The notes beneath the pieces are model-generated. The model was not told the DNA's origin. It searched no databases and saw nothing but the letters and a program-made list of their open reading frames with translations. Of a DNA stretch of 64,000 nt, positions 45,401 through 58,900 are shown piece after piece. A program made the translations under genes and the position numbers. This stretch comes from Diadema setosum (taxonomy: Eukaryota > Echinodermata > Echinoidea > Diadematoida > Diadematidae). Position 1 is the stretch's first letter; every line of letters starts with the position of its first letter. The DNA is taken from contig CM067075.1 of NCBI GenBank assembly GCA_033980235.1, positions 11,072,292 to 11,136,291 of the forward strand. Direction: 5' to 3'.

Positions 45401-48400
45401 AAAGGGTGTGTACAGTTCTGGTTGAGGTGAGGATTTAGCTTTTAATGTTTTGCGAGATATTCAGAAACCACTCTATGAGATGCCAAAGAGCATGCAATTC
45501 TAAGGGGTATCAAAAGTTTATTTGATGAAAATCGGTTTTGAAGTGGCCGAGATATCCAAAAACAAGGTGAAAAGAGATCCTCATAAAAGGCGTGGCCTGT
45601 CGCCTTTATTATTATCACCACTTTTTTGATACGTATCTCAGTCATTTGAAAACCAATTTTCATCAACTAAACGTTGAATCCTTCTTAAAGTTACATGCTC
45701 TTTCATATTTCATAAGAGATTTCTAATTATCTCACTTATGAATTTTCAAAACATGAATCCCCACCTCAACCAGTACCGTACAGTCCCTTTAAAGAAGTGT
45801 ACGTGACAAAGGGAAATGCCAAAGACAATCATGCATGAACACGTAAAATTTGTCAATGCATGTTGCAAAGCATTTCGGTTATTTCAATTAGACATTGAGA
45901 AATGATAGTCTTGATGAAAGACTTGGTGCACTTTATCAAAAGCAACAAAATCATACATGAGACCTACATTTCTTAAAGGTACTGTTTACCATTGGGAGCA
46001 GTGACTGGAAAAAAATCGAGTTATCACTCTTGATGCATACATGTATGTGTAGGTCAATTGTATAAAAAAAAAAAAATCCTAACATGTTTTAATAAAATTT
46101 TTGCAATAAAGCCTGAAATATAAGGAGATATCACTATTTTTTTTAATCAATAACCCATAACTGCAGACGGTTTATTTCTTTATCAAAGAAACAATCTTAT
46201 CATAACGATTGTTCACATTTTGTATATATTCAACAATACTTAACATCACTCATACTAACATTTGTAAATTGGTGGTTTCTATCCCTGACTCACATTTTAG
46301 AACTATTTTGAAGCACTAACACTGGGTTTTTGTTTCATCTGCAAATGGTATGCATTTAATGACGGAAGACAGAGATCTTTCCAGCGTCCATTCTAACTGA
46401 TTCCTCGTCATTCCATTGCTATATTAAGGTCGTAATCGTTGGATACGGGCATACTTTGATAGCTATAAACGATGATGACAAATTTAATGTAAATGGCAAT
46501 TTGGGGCAAATTATTTGTATAGGGCCCCAATTTTTTTCTTTCTTTTCCCTTTTTTTCTTTAAAACAACAGCAACAAATGGCTATCGAACAAAACTACCTA
46601 TAAGTTAAGCAATCGTCAAACAGACATCTCGAGCTTTGAACGTATTCAGATGCAGTCAAATATTCGTACAGCCGAGTGCTTGATATAGGAAGTCATGTAA
46701 GACGTTAACTCACTTCTTTGTTCATATTTGTTCTGATAAATAAGTAAATACATACAAGGCAAGTGCTAACCATTCGCGTAGAAGAAATAAAATGTTTTTC
46801 TAGCTCCCGGAAGTTCATTGACCCCGCCTCTGAGCTTTGACCTTGTGGTGACCTGCAACTCCCCAAGGGACATTTACCCGCCAAGTGTTGTCAAAAACTG
46901 ACATATGGATCAAAAGTTATGTTTACCTTAATCGAAACGCGCCGTAAATACTTAACACTGGACCCTAAGAGTTCGCTGACCCCTCTCTGTGACCTTTGAC
47001 CTTGTGATGAACTTAAACTCCCCATGGACATCTACTATCCAAGTTTGGTCACAAACGGACATAGGGATCAAAGGTTATGAGCCATAAACGAAATGCGCCG
47101 AAAAACTTAACATTGGGCACTAAAAGTTCGTTGACCCCTGTCTGTGACCTTTGACTTTGTGGTGACCTTCAACTCCCCAAGGGATATCTACCATCCAAGT
47201 TTGGTCACAAACAGACTTATGGATCAAAAGTTTTGAGCCATAATCGAAACGCGCGATCGTGGATATTTTGGGTTCCTACATGAATGGAAAACAGACATAT
47301 TCAGTTGGTCAATCATTACATTTTTTTTTTCAAAACAATTTACCATGGATTTTGCTTGATGTCACTTACTATAATCCACTCGCGAGAGTACCCAAAAGCA
47401 TGCCTTGAGTTCGATAATCATACATCTAATCAAAGATTGATTCACGGAACGACAAAAAACAAACAAACAATAAAAAAGCAAACAAACTGGAAACATGTGC
47501 CGATAGGGTCATGTCTGTTTCGTTAAAATGTTTAAGTTAATGCTTCAAATCAACTGTGGATCAACACATAGTAAACTAGAAATATCGCTATGGCGACTGG
47601 TATGCTCCGTAATAATGCATGGTTCTCCTAATAGGTCTATGGTACGTCTTGAAAACAGTTTCATATAACTAGCAAAATATTTAAATGACATGTTTGTCAC
47701 AAATGTGTTGAATGCTCACTTTCCTTGAACTAGGTTTCATAGGATGAATGGCTATCTGGCTATATTGTCTAAGAGAGGAAGTATTGGGGGAATTAAGGAT
47801 TTTTACTGGACTTCTGACCCTTTTATGAAATAATTTACGAGAAATTAAGAGAAATTAAGCACTTTAACTTGACCTTCGACCTTTTGGCAAAAAACTTTCC
47901 CAGAGAACCTCTATTGGGTAATACATGTATACACTAAGTTTCGAGAAAAATCCTGCAGGCTTTGCATAGATATGATGGAAATAGTAGAATTTTGAGGAGT
48001 TGACCATGACCTTTGACCTTTAACCCCATGACCCCCATATTCCCTAGATAATCACTGCCTGTCAGTACAGGCATATGTACAATGTTCCAGAAGATACTTT
48101 GAACCATTTCCGAGATATGGAGAAAAAAGTGACATTTTAACAGTTTTCACTTGACCTTTGACCTTTGACCTCATGGCCCGAAACTCTCCATAGAGAATCT
48201 TAATTGGGTGGTACATGTATACACTAAGTTTCAAGAAAATACCTTGAGGCATTGCATAGATATGGGGAAATAGTGAAATTTTGAGCATTTGACTTTGACC
48301 TTTGACCTTGAGCATGTGCACCAAAAAGTTCATAGGCACAACTTCGTCCACTCATACATGCCAAGTTTCATTAGGATACCTCAAACGGTTTTTTAGTTAC

Positions 48401-49935
48401 ACTGTCCACTAACTCGTTACGGACGGACGGAAGGACGGACGAACGGACGGAAGGACGGATCGACAACCCGAAAACATAATGCCTTCGGCGACACTTCATT
48501 GCGGTTTTTCTCACTATTCTCAGACAGTGAGAACCATATTCTCAAAATCACGGAGTTTCTGCCCCATTGCGAGTAACGCCATCAATGGTATACAATGCAA
48601 AAGCTACTGGAACAAGGAAAAGTAGAAATTACGCGGTGCGTAATATATGTCCCCGCCGGAAGTAGCATTTAGTAGCAAAATGTACAATATAGGTAAAAAG
48701 ATGAAGGTCAAAGGTCAAAGAAGTCAAAGGTCAAAATTCTATGTAGAAGTTTTGAAGCCCTCACCTAGTGCCATCACATAAAGCAAACGGAATCGAAATC
48801 GGGTTAGAAATGGCGAAGGAGTAGCATTTTGTGGCCAATGTACAATATAGGTAAAAAAATCAAGGTCAAAGGTCAAAGAAGTCAAAGGTCAAAATTCTGT
48901 GTAGAAGTTTTGAAGCCCTCACCTAGTGCCATCACTTAAAGCAAACGGAATTGAAATTGGGTTACAAATGGCAAAGGAGTAGCATTTTGTAGCAAAATGT
49001 ACAATATAGGTCAAAAATCAACGTCAAAGGTCAAAGAAGTCAAAGGTCAAAATTCTGTGTAGAAGTTTTGAAGCCCTCACCTAGTGCCATCACATAAAGC
49101 AAACGGAATCGAAATCGGGTTAGAAATGGCGAAGGAGTAGCATTTTGTAGGCAATGTACAATATAGGTCAAAAATCAAGGTCAAAGGTCAAAGAAGTCAA
49201 AGGTCAAAATTCTGTGTAGAAGTTTTGAAGTCCTCACCTAGTGCCATTACTTAAAGCAAACGGAATTGAAATCGGGTTACAAATGGCGAAGGAGTAGCAT
49301 TTTGTAGCAAAATGTACAATATAGGTCAAAAATCAAGGTCAAAGGTCAAAGAAGTCAAAGGTTAAAATTCTGTGTAGAAGTTTTGAAGCCCTCACCTAGT
49401 GCCATCATATAAAGCAAACGGAATCAAAATCGGGTTAGAAATGGCGAAGGAGTAGCATTTTGAAGCAAAATGTACAATATAGGTCAAAGGTCAAGGTCAA
49501 AGGTCACAATTGAAATTCTGTACAGAAGTTTCAAAGCTCCCATGTAGTGCTATCATATAAAGCAAACAGAATCAAAATCGGGTTAGAAATGACGAAGGAG
49601 TAGCATTTTGAACATTTTGATCACACACGGACGCACACACGGACGGACACACGGACGGACGGACACACACACGTACGGAGCCCGTTTCATAGTCCCCTGC
49701 TCGAACTCGTTCGGCGGGGACAACAATATTGGATTTGGCGTTCTGCACGTATATACAAGTATGAAATAGATAGCGACCATTTTCATGTATTAAACGTCCG
49801 TTGCTTCACCTTGAAAAAGAAAATCGAAGATGTAACTTTGAACAAGTAAAGACTATTAATTTCCTGGGCTTGCACGTACAGTGTATTGGTGTCACATGCA
49901 TGTACCTTGGGTGTTACCTGTGTCTGCGAGTGTGT

Positions 49936-49968
<33 letters not shown>

Positions 49969-52900
49969 ATCATGTATTTTATGTCCGTGCGTGGGCAGTG
50001 ATAGGGTGTGAGTGTGTCATCACTAGCAAGCTGTCGCTATTGCGACGGCCCAGTTTTGTGCCGTTAAATTCGCTTCTCCCAATATAGGAATTTTCAAGGT
50101 ACATGTACTCCAAACTATCGCAAGACGTGGCGTACAGATTCAGAGTCGTCGTCGATTACCGCCACTTCGTAAATTCGCAAAAGGCTACGGAAGGTTTCAT
50201 GACCTTCTTACAAGGAGGACTGATAAGTTACATCGGAATACACATACACACGCGCACGCACACACGCACGCACACACACACACGAACAAATTTGGAAGGG
50301 GCATCGCTTGACTTGATCACGTACGAAGCCGAGTGTCCTCTCTACAGACAAGTTATTGATTGATGCACTCGTCAACAGTCGCGCCGACAGCATCGTGACG
50401 AAATCAAAATTGTGTTCAATGACTAACACTTATCTATTAAATGTCAAGTGTGTTTGTCAGAGCAAACAGAATATAATGTATGTCTTACTCATGGCAGGAA
50501 AAAAATACAGAGAAAAAAAAAAACCAACAACCTATGGATGTGAGTTTACGAACACATGAATCGACATTGAGCCACAAGATTCTGCCGCTTTCTCGACTGT
50601 TCCCATGTCTCTAATGTTACTCTCACATTCGTAAAGTAGTGGTCACAAAATGGTAAAAAAAAAAAAAAAACCTTTCACACGATAGCCCTTACTCTGTAAT
50701 CGACTTAATACAAGAAGTGAAACAAGAATATAGCATTAATTGTTGCTAGAAATTGATGCTTAGTATCCAGATCACGAAGGCCTATATACGTATCTCCCGT
50801 CTTGTTACCGTCTATGATTTACAAACCGAATTACTTTTAAAACAACCACGGGACATTTCACACATTCAGATAGAAATGTCAAACTAGAGCAGCTTAAAAA
50901 TGGTAGCTACAAACACACGTGTACACTTTAATACAGAAAAACATACGCACACACACACACGAATATAGTCAACCTTGCCTAAGTCGATCTAGCTCAAGTC
51001 GAAAAATGACTAAAGACATTATTTACCATTTGCAGATGAAACAAAAACCTAGCTTTAGTGTTTCAAAATAGTTCTTAAATAATGTGAGTTAGGGATAGAA
51101 GCAACCAATGTAAAAATGTTAATCAGTATAATCAATTTCAAGTATTGTTAAATATACTATAAATATATGAATATATTTTATTTGTGCATGAGGCCCCAAT
51201 ATTAAGCTCCGCTTACTGGGGATCCTCCTGTATGGTACCTTGACTTTTTTTTTTTTATTATCATTACGTCTCCGTTCTTTGTCACAATGATTTGCTTACC
51301 TGTCATGTGCAAAATCAGCCATGAATTATTATGAACCATCTGTTTATTTCTAAAAGTGATCAGAGTTGATTATATTGTACCATACAGAAACGATAAAATG
51401 AAAATGAAATGAAATACAAAATGCGAACAATAGTTACAATAAAATTGTTTCTAGAATAAACCTTTTCCAGTTTTGGTTTATTGAGAAAAAAAATGTTATC
51501 TCCTTTAATTTTAGTTGTTTTTTTTTAGCAAAAAAAAAATTTATATGGTAGGATACTTTGTTATACAACTAACCTACAGAATGCATCAAACTTAAACATT
51601 TTTAAAATCACTGATCCCAATGGTAAACAGTACATTTTCAGTACATCACCAGTCGCGGAAAAATTCTACCCAAGATGAATTCAAAATTTTCTCCGGTCCC
51701 TTTGGATTCGACATAGATGAGGTTGATTGATAATTATGTAGGCCTACATAAAAATCTGCGAGCGGGTGTGTATTCTTAGAGCCAGTGAAACTCCATGTTC
51801 CTGCCAAATTTAGATCCCGATTTCACAATGCGGCTGTAAAATCACTCCCTCAACGGTACAATCAAGGACATGTACACAATGCGAGGCAGACCAATATTTC
51901 ATCGCTTGGACAGACTTGTGACAGGAAAGGAATAGCGAGAAAGATGAAAACGCTGGGAAGAAGTATCGGATGAAAAAAAAAGTGCATGGGCTATCATTTT
52001 TCTGTTTATGTTCTTGTGGTCTTGAAGCGCCTTAATTAGGAAGTCGTTATCCCATTAAATCCGACTGGAAATTCACAAAATGCATTATTACACGGAAGAC
52101 GGTGAATTAGACAATAGCAGGTCATTAAACTAACAACTACAATGTATGAATGCGAATGAAAAACAACACATAAATGAAAATAAGAATGATGCCACCGGGA
52201 AAGATACACACGTAAATCTGCCTAAAATTTTTACACCAATTATTGTACATTGCGGATATTAATGGTCTATCGCGCTTCTCGCCACTTTTCAGGGTCATGT
52301 GTTTCTTATTGCTCGATGCGCCTTCAACATCTCACTAGCTCAATCTAGCACATGAAAGAAATCCACGAGAAGAATTCGTAGGAAGAATGGGAACATAATG
52401 AAATAGTGAGAGACAGGAAATTAGAGTATCAAAAGCAAACAAATTCATGATCAATAGAGAGAGGGGACGATGGAGAAGAAGAAGAAAGCTTAGGAGACAG
52501 TCAGGGAGAGGAAAATAATTAATATTTTCAATGTCAAACGAAAAGAGAAACAGATGAAAAGTGAATAATTCGAAGAATAATTTCGCAAAAAAAAAAAAAA
52601 AAAGGAAAATGAAAAAAGAGACATGACGGACAATAATCATTAAAGAAGAAATCCACCCCAAAAATAAATAAGCTTTAAAAGAAAGAGAAAAATATTCCCT
52701 AAAGAATGATAAAAAATGGCAAAAATCAGAAAAGAAATAAGAACATAATGACGGAAATTTCACAATTTTTTGGAAAACATTTCTTGACCAGTCCAACATT
52801 CAAATGAGCGAGTTGATGATGTCATACCCTCACAACAGTGTTTCAGAGTTTTTTTTTTTTTTTTTTTTTTGGGGGGGGGGGGTGGTTTTAAGACAAGTTT

Positions 52901-55900
52901 TATATGTAGGCCTATACAGCTGAAATGTGAGATTTTGTCATCTCTGTATATGAAATGAATAAGAAATTGTGAGAGCATGACGTCGTCAACTTGATGATTT
53001 GAATTTTCATAAGGACTGGTCAAGAAATGTTTGCTGAAACATGTGAAATTTAAAAATGTCACATTTTCCTTATTATGTGATTTTTGTATTGTTCTGTGTA
53101 TCTTTCTTATGAAGTTTATTTATTTTTGGGGTGAATTTCCTCTTCAAAGAGGGCATCAAAAAAAAAAGGTGAGAATATAAGAAAATGAGGAAACAGTGGA
53201 AAAAAAGGGAAGAGCTTGAAGGATATATCGCATGATGGCACTGTTATCCGGTGTCAGCTTTAAAGGGACATTCCAGACGATTTTCATAATTTCACATCAT
53301 GTAGTACATAAATCGACAACTCCCTGTATAGATTTGTGGAATTTATTGTGGTTCTTGAGCAGAGAAACAATACTTTGAAAAACCTTCAATAAATTACACT
53401 GAACAAGGATGATGACATAGAAGGTTCACATATTTCAGAAATGACAGCTGTGTAATTCCATAACAATACCGCTTGCTTGCGAGTTCACCTGTCTATAATT
53501 TATCATGCCTTCTTCTTTTGTTCTGCTTCCTTGAGCCCCAACTCATGCATTCTTATGGTGACTCTGCAAAGTCATCATCATTGTTCATTGCAATTTGTTC
53601 TTATTTTTTGAAAATATTTTTATTCTTCAACCAAATCATCACAAATTCTGAAACTCTGTCCTCTGTATAACTAATTTATACTTGTACAAATGTAAAAATC
53701 TGAGAATCACCCAGAGGTTTCCTTTAAAGGGGGCTTCTTACCGCTCTTAAATCACATTCATTAATACGTGGGCAGTATACAACACTGTACCGGAACATGT
53801 CTCAGCACTCTCATATTTCATCCTATTTTCTCGCCCGACGCTTCCTCTTTCTGTCCGGAGGAAGAGGACCAGGCGACTGAATCATCACGTTTGGATAACG
53901 GATGAGTTGAGAGCGAGTCTCGCGGACGGTACAAACGCAGACATGTTTGAAGAAGGAATATCCCGCCTTTCTCGGAAGTGTTGACATTAGAAGGACGAAA
54001 AAAAAAAGTATAAGAAAGCAAAAGAGAAGAGCACAAAAGTGCGCCACCCCATACATGCCCACGCCTTTCAGACGCTTGCTTTAGGTTTTCACGCACAGTC
54101 ATGTCCACCTCCCCCCCCCCCTCATCCACCATCCAACCTTATAAGAGATCCCGAGTACGAATCGCTACTACTACGATGGAGACAGGAAGACAGAGTTCGT
54201 TATGAATACGAGTGCCTTTGTTTTCATAAATTTCAAACAACACACAACCAAGGAAGCATGCTAAACGCTGCGTGAAAGATTGAGATTTGGTGGCCACAAT
54301 TATGTTGTACATTAAATTTATTTCAGCCTGCCAATCGCTAAACGCACACGGTCATTATTACTCAAGTACGATGGGGAATAAATATTGAGCTTTTGAAAGT
54401 CATAACATAATGATGATGATGATGACAATAATAATAATAATAATTGTAATGGGGATAATAATAATAACAATAACAATAACAATATATGGGATTTATAAGG
54501 CGCCAAATCTATCCAATAATGAAATGCTCTAGGCACAACCATGTGTAAAATACGAATTACATATAGGCACATAAAGGAAAGAAAACGGCAAAGTCAAACA
54601 GGACAGGACATAAAAAAAATATATGAAAATTATAATTCTTGTAAGCCAAATCAAACAAATACAAAATGACGTCGATAACGCTCCAATTACCATGGTAACA
54701 ACAACTTACTTGTTAGAATGCTGGAGAATGCAAAAATCTTCGCCTTGCCGTCCGTTGACGTCTGAAAAGTAAAAAAAAAAAACATAAAATCGAAATGAAT
54801 TGTCAATAATACAAAGTCAATTATGCGCCATGTAATACGCCCCAAACTAGTGTAGGCTTTGTCACTGAACTACATCCAACAAAGATGTGGAACGCTAGGC
54901 ATGTGTAAGTGCAACTGAATATGGTATATACCATTAACCCGCTGCGTGCCACATTGACTTCATGTCCATAGCTTTGTGTGTGAAATTTGTGCATAGTTAA
55001 CGCAATGGCACAGAGAGGATTAATAAGAGTGTTGATCATTCAAATCTTGGGGCTCTGTTGCTGCGAAAATCATCAAATTGTCACCACTGAATTGTCACCT
55101 CTGACTTTTACTGCATAATGACAATTCAAGTGTGTATAATTTCTTATACGTGCATAAAATCAGAGAGAAATTTACATGAATGTGCCTATTTATTAGGGGG
55201 AAAAAACCCGGGAATTTTTATCTTGTCAAGTTTATTCTGTCAATTTAGAAATAGTTTGAACATTTAGCAATTTACAGGTTTTTATGTACGCTTGACGAAA
55301 CAATCAAATGAAAGAGATATATCTTATTTACTTGTTACTTTTTGTTTTTACTTTACCTTCCTTATGAAACACTCAAAATGAATATTTATATACATATAAC
55401 TATTAAAAAAAAAGTTTTAGCATACAAATACAGAAATACGATATTGGGGATTCTAAGGGTTATCACAGTCATGATGTTAATTTAGCTCTACAAGTTGGCC
55501 TGACCCTTATTCACTATTGATCATTCTATTTAAGAATGTAAACACATTGATCACGCATCAGTCAGATTTGCAGTATGGGTATCAATCTTATTACCGAGTA
55601 GTCTATCTGCTAAACTTAATTCATAGAAAGTTGACTAATCATACATTGGCTTCACTTTATAGGGATGGTACAGTATTGGTGGAGATGAAGATTGGGCTTT
55701 TAACTTCTTGCGAGATATTAAAAAACACTCGTGAAATAGTACACAGCATACCATTCTAAGAGGAATTCAAAGTTTATTTGATAAAAAAAAAATTGGTTTT
55801 GGAATGGCTGAGATATCCAAAAGCAAAGTAAAACAAAGCGATCGTAATAAAACGTGGGTCCCAGCTTTTATTAGGATTTCTCTGCTTTGGGTGCTTCAGC

Positions 55901-58900
55901 AATTTCAAACCAATTTTCATCAAATAAATGTTGATTTCCACTTGGAATTACATGCTTCTTTCATATTTCATGAGAGGTTTCTCATTATCTCACCCAAAAA
56001 TGTTAGAAACCTGAAGTTAGGTCTCAACCAAAACTATACAATCCCTTTAATAAGTTCTTCCCAAAGCATTTGATAAGTAATCCCAAAAGTGAAATATATC
56101 TGAGGGTTTGCTATTTCGGCATCATTGACACGAGTGTTTATGTCAGCTTCCCTCTCTATCAACTTCTTCAAACCCTGAGTGGTCCACGATGTTCAAGACG
56201 AACCTGTTTGTAGTAAACATTTCAGTCATTGTGAGGGCAGCAGACAACTATTACTGCACAATGATTTCACCAAATACAGTGTCAGCCCTAACGAAGTTTC
56301 ACCTGATGTTTGGATGTATAGGAACATTCGCTTTCCGACAATTAAAAGAGAGAGAGAGAAAAAAAAAACCCGAACAAAACACCACGTTCTCTCTGACTTT
56401 CCATTTACAGCTCATTAAACTTTCCAGATATTGTAATAATGACAAGTGATGGCTTTGGTGAAAAACAACAACAACAACAAAACGTGCAGTAATTTGGACA
56501 CACACGACCTTTATTCCATGTGTTCATAACGGATTTTTAGAGGTTAGAATAAAATCGGGGGCACTTGCTTCATTTCATCCATGATTCTTGTGATATACAT
56601 TATGTAAATACTTTCAGAAACGCGTAGGCATGGGCACACAAATAACCAAAGCTACGATAGAAAAGATGGTCATTTTAATAATCAACATGTAGCCCTAAAC
56701 TTGTATCATCAAGAACAAAGTGACACGTGACTAAATCTTCTAATGAATAGATCAAATGATAAATTGATAAATTGATAACTATAAAATAAAACAACTGTTA
56801 TACAAATAAGAAACACAATGACTATAAATGTAATAATGAATATCTGTAACAAACGAAAACAGAAAAACTGACCAGAAATGAATAATATTTATTGGTGAAA
56901 ATTGAGCAAAGAAAATGGGATTCCATCGGGATGAAATCCCATCATTTTTCCACTAACAAATATCTGTCTTACATGAGATTGAATCCCTTCATATATTGTT
57001 TGGTCATGTCGCTGAGCACTGCTTGTGTGAGATTTGCAAATTATATTTTGTGCAAGATATGCATTTTATTCCATGTTTTCTTAAAGGGACTGTACAGTAC
57101 TGGTTGAGATGGGGATTCATGTTTTGAACATTCCTAAGTGAGATAATGAAAAGCCTCTTATGAAATATGAAAGAGCATGTAATTTTAAGAAGGATTCAAC
57201 GTTTATTTGATGAAAATTGGTTTTCAAATGGCTGAGATATCCAAAAAAGTGCTAACAGTAAAAGGCGACACGCCACAACTTTATTAGGATCTCTTTGTTT
57301 CACCTTGTTTTTGGATATCTCAGCAATTTCAAAACCGATTTTCATCGAATAAACTTTTGATACCCCTTAGAAGGTTATATTGGGTAATGTTCAATCTAGT
57401 ATGAAAATTTTGAACACAGGAGCACCGCAAGGATGCGTCCTGTCCCCAGTACTTTTTTTATTGTACACCAGTGACCGTCGATGTTCCTCAAACCAGTGTA
57501 GCATCATAAAATACGCAGATGATACTGTCATCACATCTTGCATCTTGCATCTGATGATATTGAAGCATACACTAGCACAGTTGAAAGTTTTGTAAAATGG
57601 TGTGATGATCATTTCCTACTGTTAAATGTGTCGAAAACAAAGGAGTTGATCATAGATCACAGACGTAATGCCACTGAGCATAGGGCAGTTATAATTCACG
57701 GGGTAGTAGTGGAACAAGTCCAGGAATACAAGTACTTGGGTACGACCATAAGCAACTCACTCAACTGGTCAAAAAATATTGAATCATTGCAGAAAAAAGC
57801 AAATCAGAGGCTTTATTTCGTTAGAACCCTGAAAAAGCTCCATGTGGAAAACAGACTCGTTGCTCTATTCTACAACTCCATCATTGAGAGTGTTCTAACT
57901 TATAATATTGTGTGTTATTTTGCCCAAGCAACAAAGTGTGATTTGAAGAAGCTAAATCGTCCCAGAAAAATAGTCCAACGCTTATTAGGGCTAGACTTGC
58001 CATCCCTCGATGATGTCTACCAAGAGAGAGTTGCTTCCATACTGCGGAAGATTATGCAGGACCCCACCCACCCACTCAACGAAAACTTTACCTTCAACCG
58101 TTCAGGTATTCGCTTGTGTGTTCCACGTACTCAGAAAACCCGTTTCAGGCAATCGTTCATCCCTAACGCCATACATCTTTATAATGCGCAAGTCCGAAGG
58201 TCTGTGTCACACCCGTCACGAATACCTTACCCAGATATTAACTGATCGAAAGTATGGATAATCTTAATTTTTTTTTTTTTTTGGTGTATCAGATGTAACA
58301 TTGATGTAACATTACATTGATGACGTAATTCTGAAATATTTGTGTGTAAGAAGAATTTACTCACACAAACACACACACACGCACCCATACACACACTCAC
58401 ACATAAACCTATACAAAATACATACCACCCTTACTCACACTATACCTTATATTACTCTCAAATGCTATTGCACACACATACATCTCACCATGTATATATA
58501 TTTTCGTAATTTAAACTCATATGTTGTAATTAAAGATTATATTATATTGTTTTTTCTTTAAATCAAAACATTATATGAGTAATTATTGAAAATTTTCTTT
58601 TTATGTTTTTATATAATACAGAATATTTTGGTTAAAATTGATTTACAAGTTGTATATTATCCATATTTGGTTTATTTCATATGCCATCCTTATGTATACA
58701 TTGGGCAAGCAGAATTATATATGATTTAGGCATCACTCACATAGGCTAAGACAGCATAGGTTACACCTGTATGCATTTGCCATAAATAACTTTTAATATC
58801 ACATTTTAATGACAAATTTTGTTTAGATAAAGCCGTCCACAGGGATTTGAAATATATTTATGGAATTGAAAGTATACTTCACAATGGGGCTAGCCTGAGT

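Noticed and set aside
48690..49615. CRISPR-like array
   Set aside because: Regular spacing of 158 bp, but unit and spacer are both repeated and the host is clearly a eukaryote; it is a tandem transposon unit.
50103..50363. 86-residue plus-strand open frame at 50103
   Set aside because: The second half is a CA/CG microsatellite and the first half shows no recognised motif.
52335..52799. 154-residue Phe/Leu-rich minus-strand open frame
   Set aside because: Translation of purine-rich low-complexity DNA and part of a MITE arm; not a credible membrane protein.
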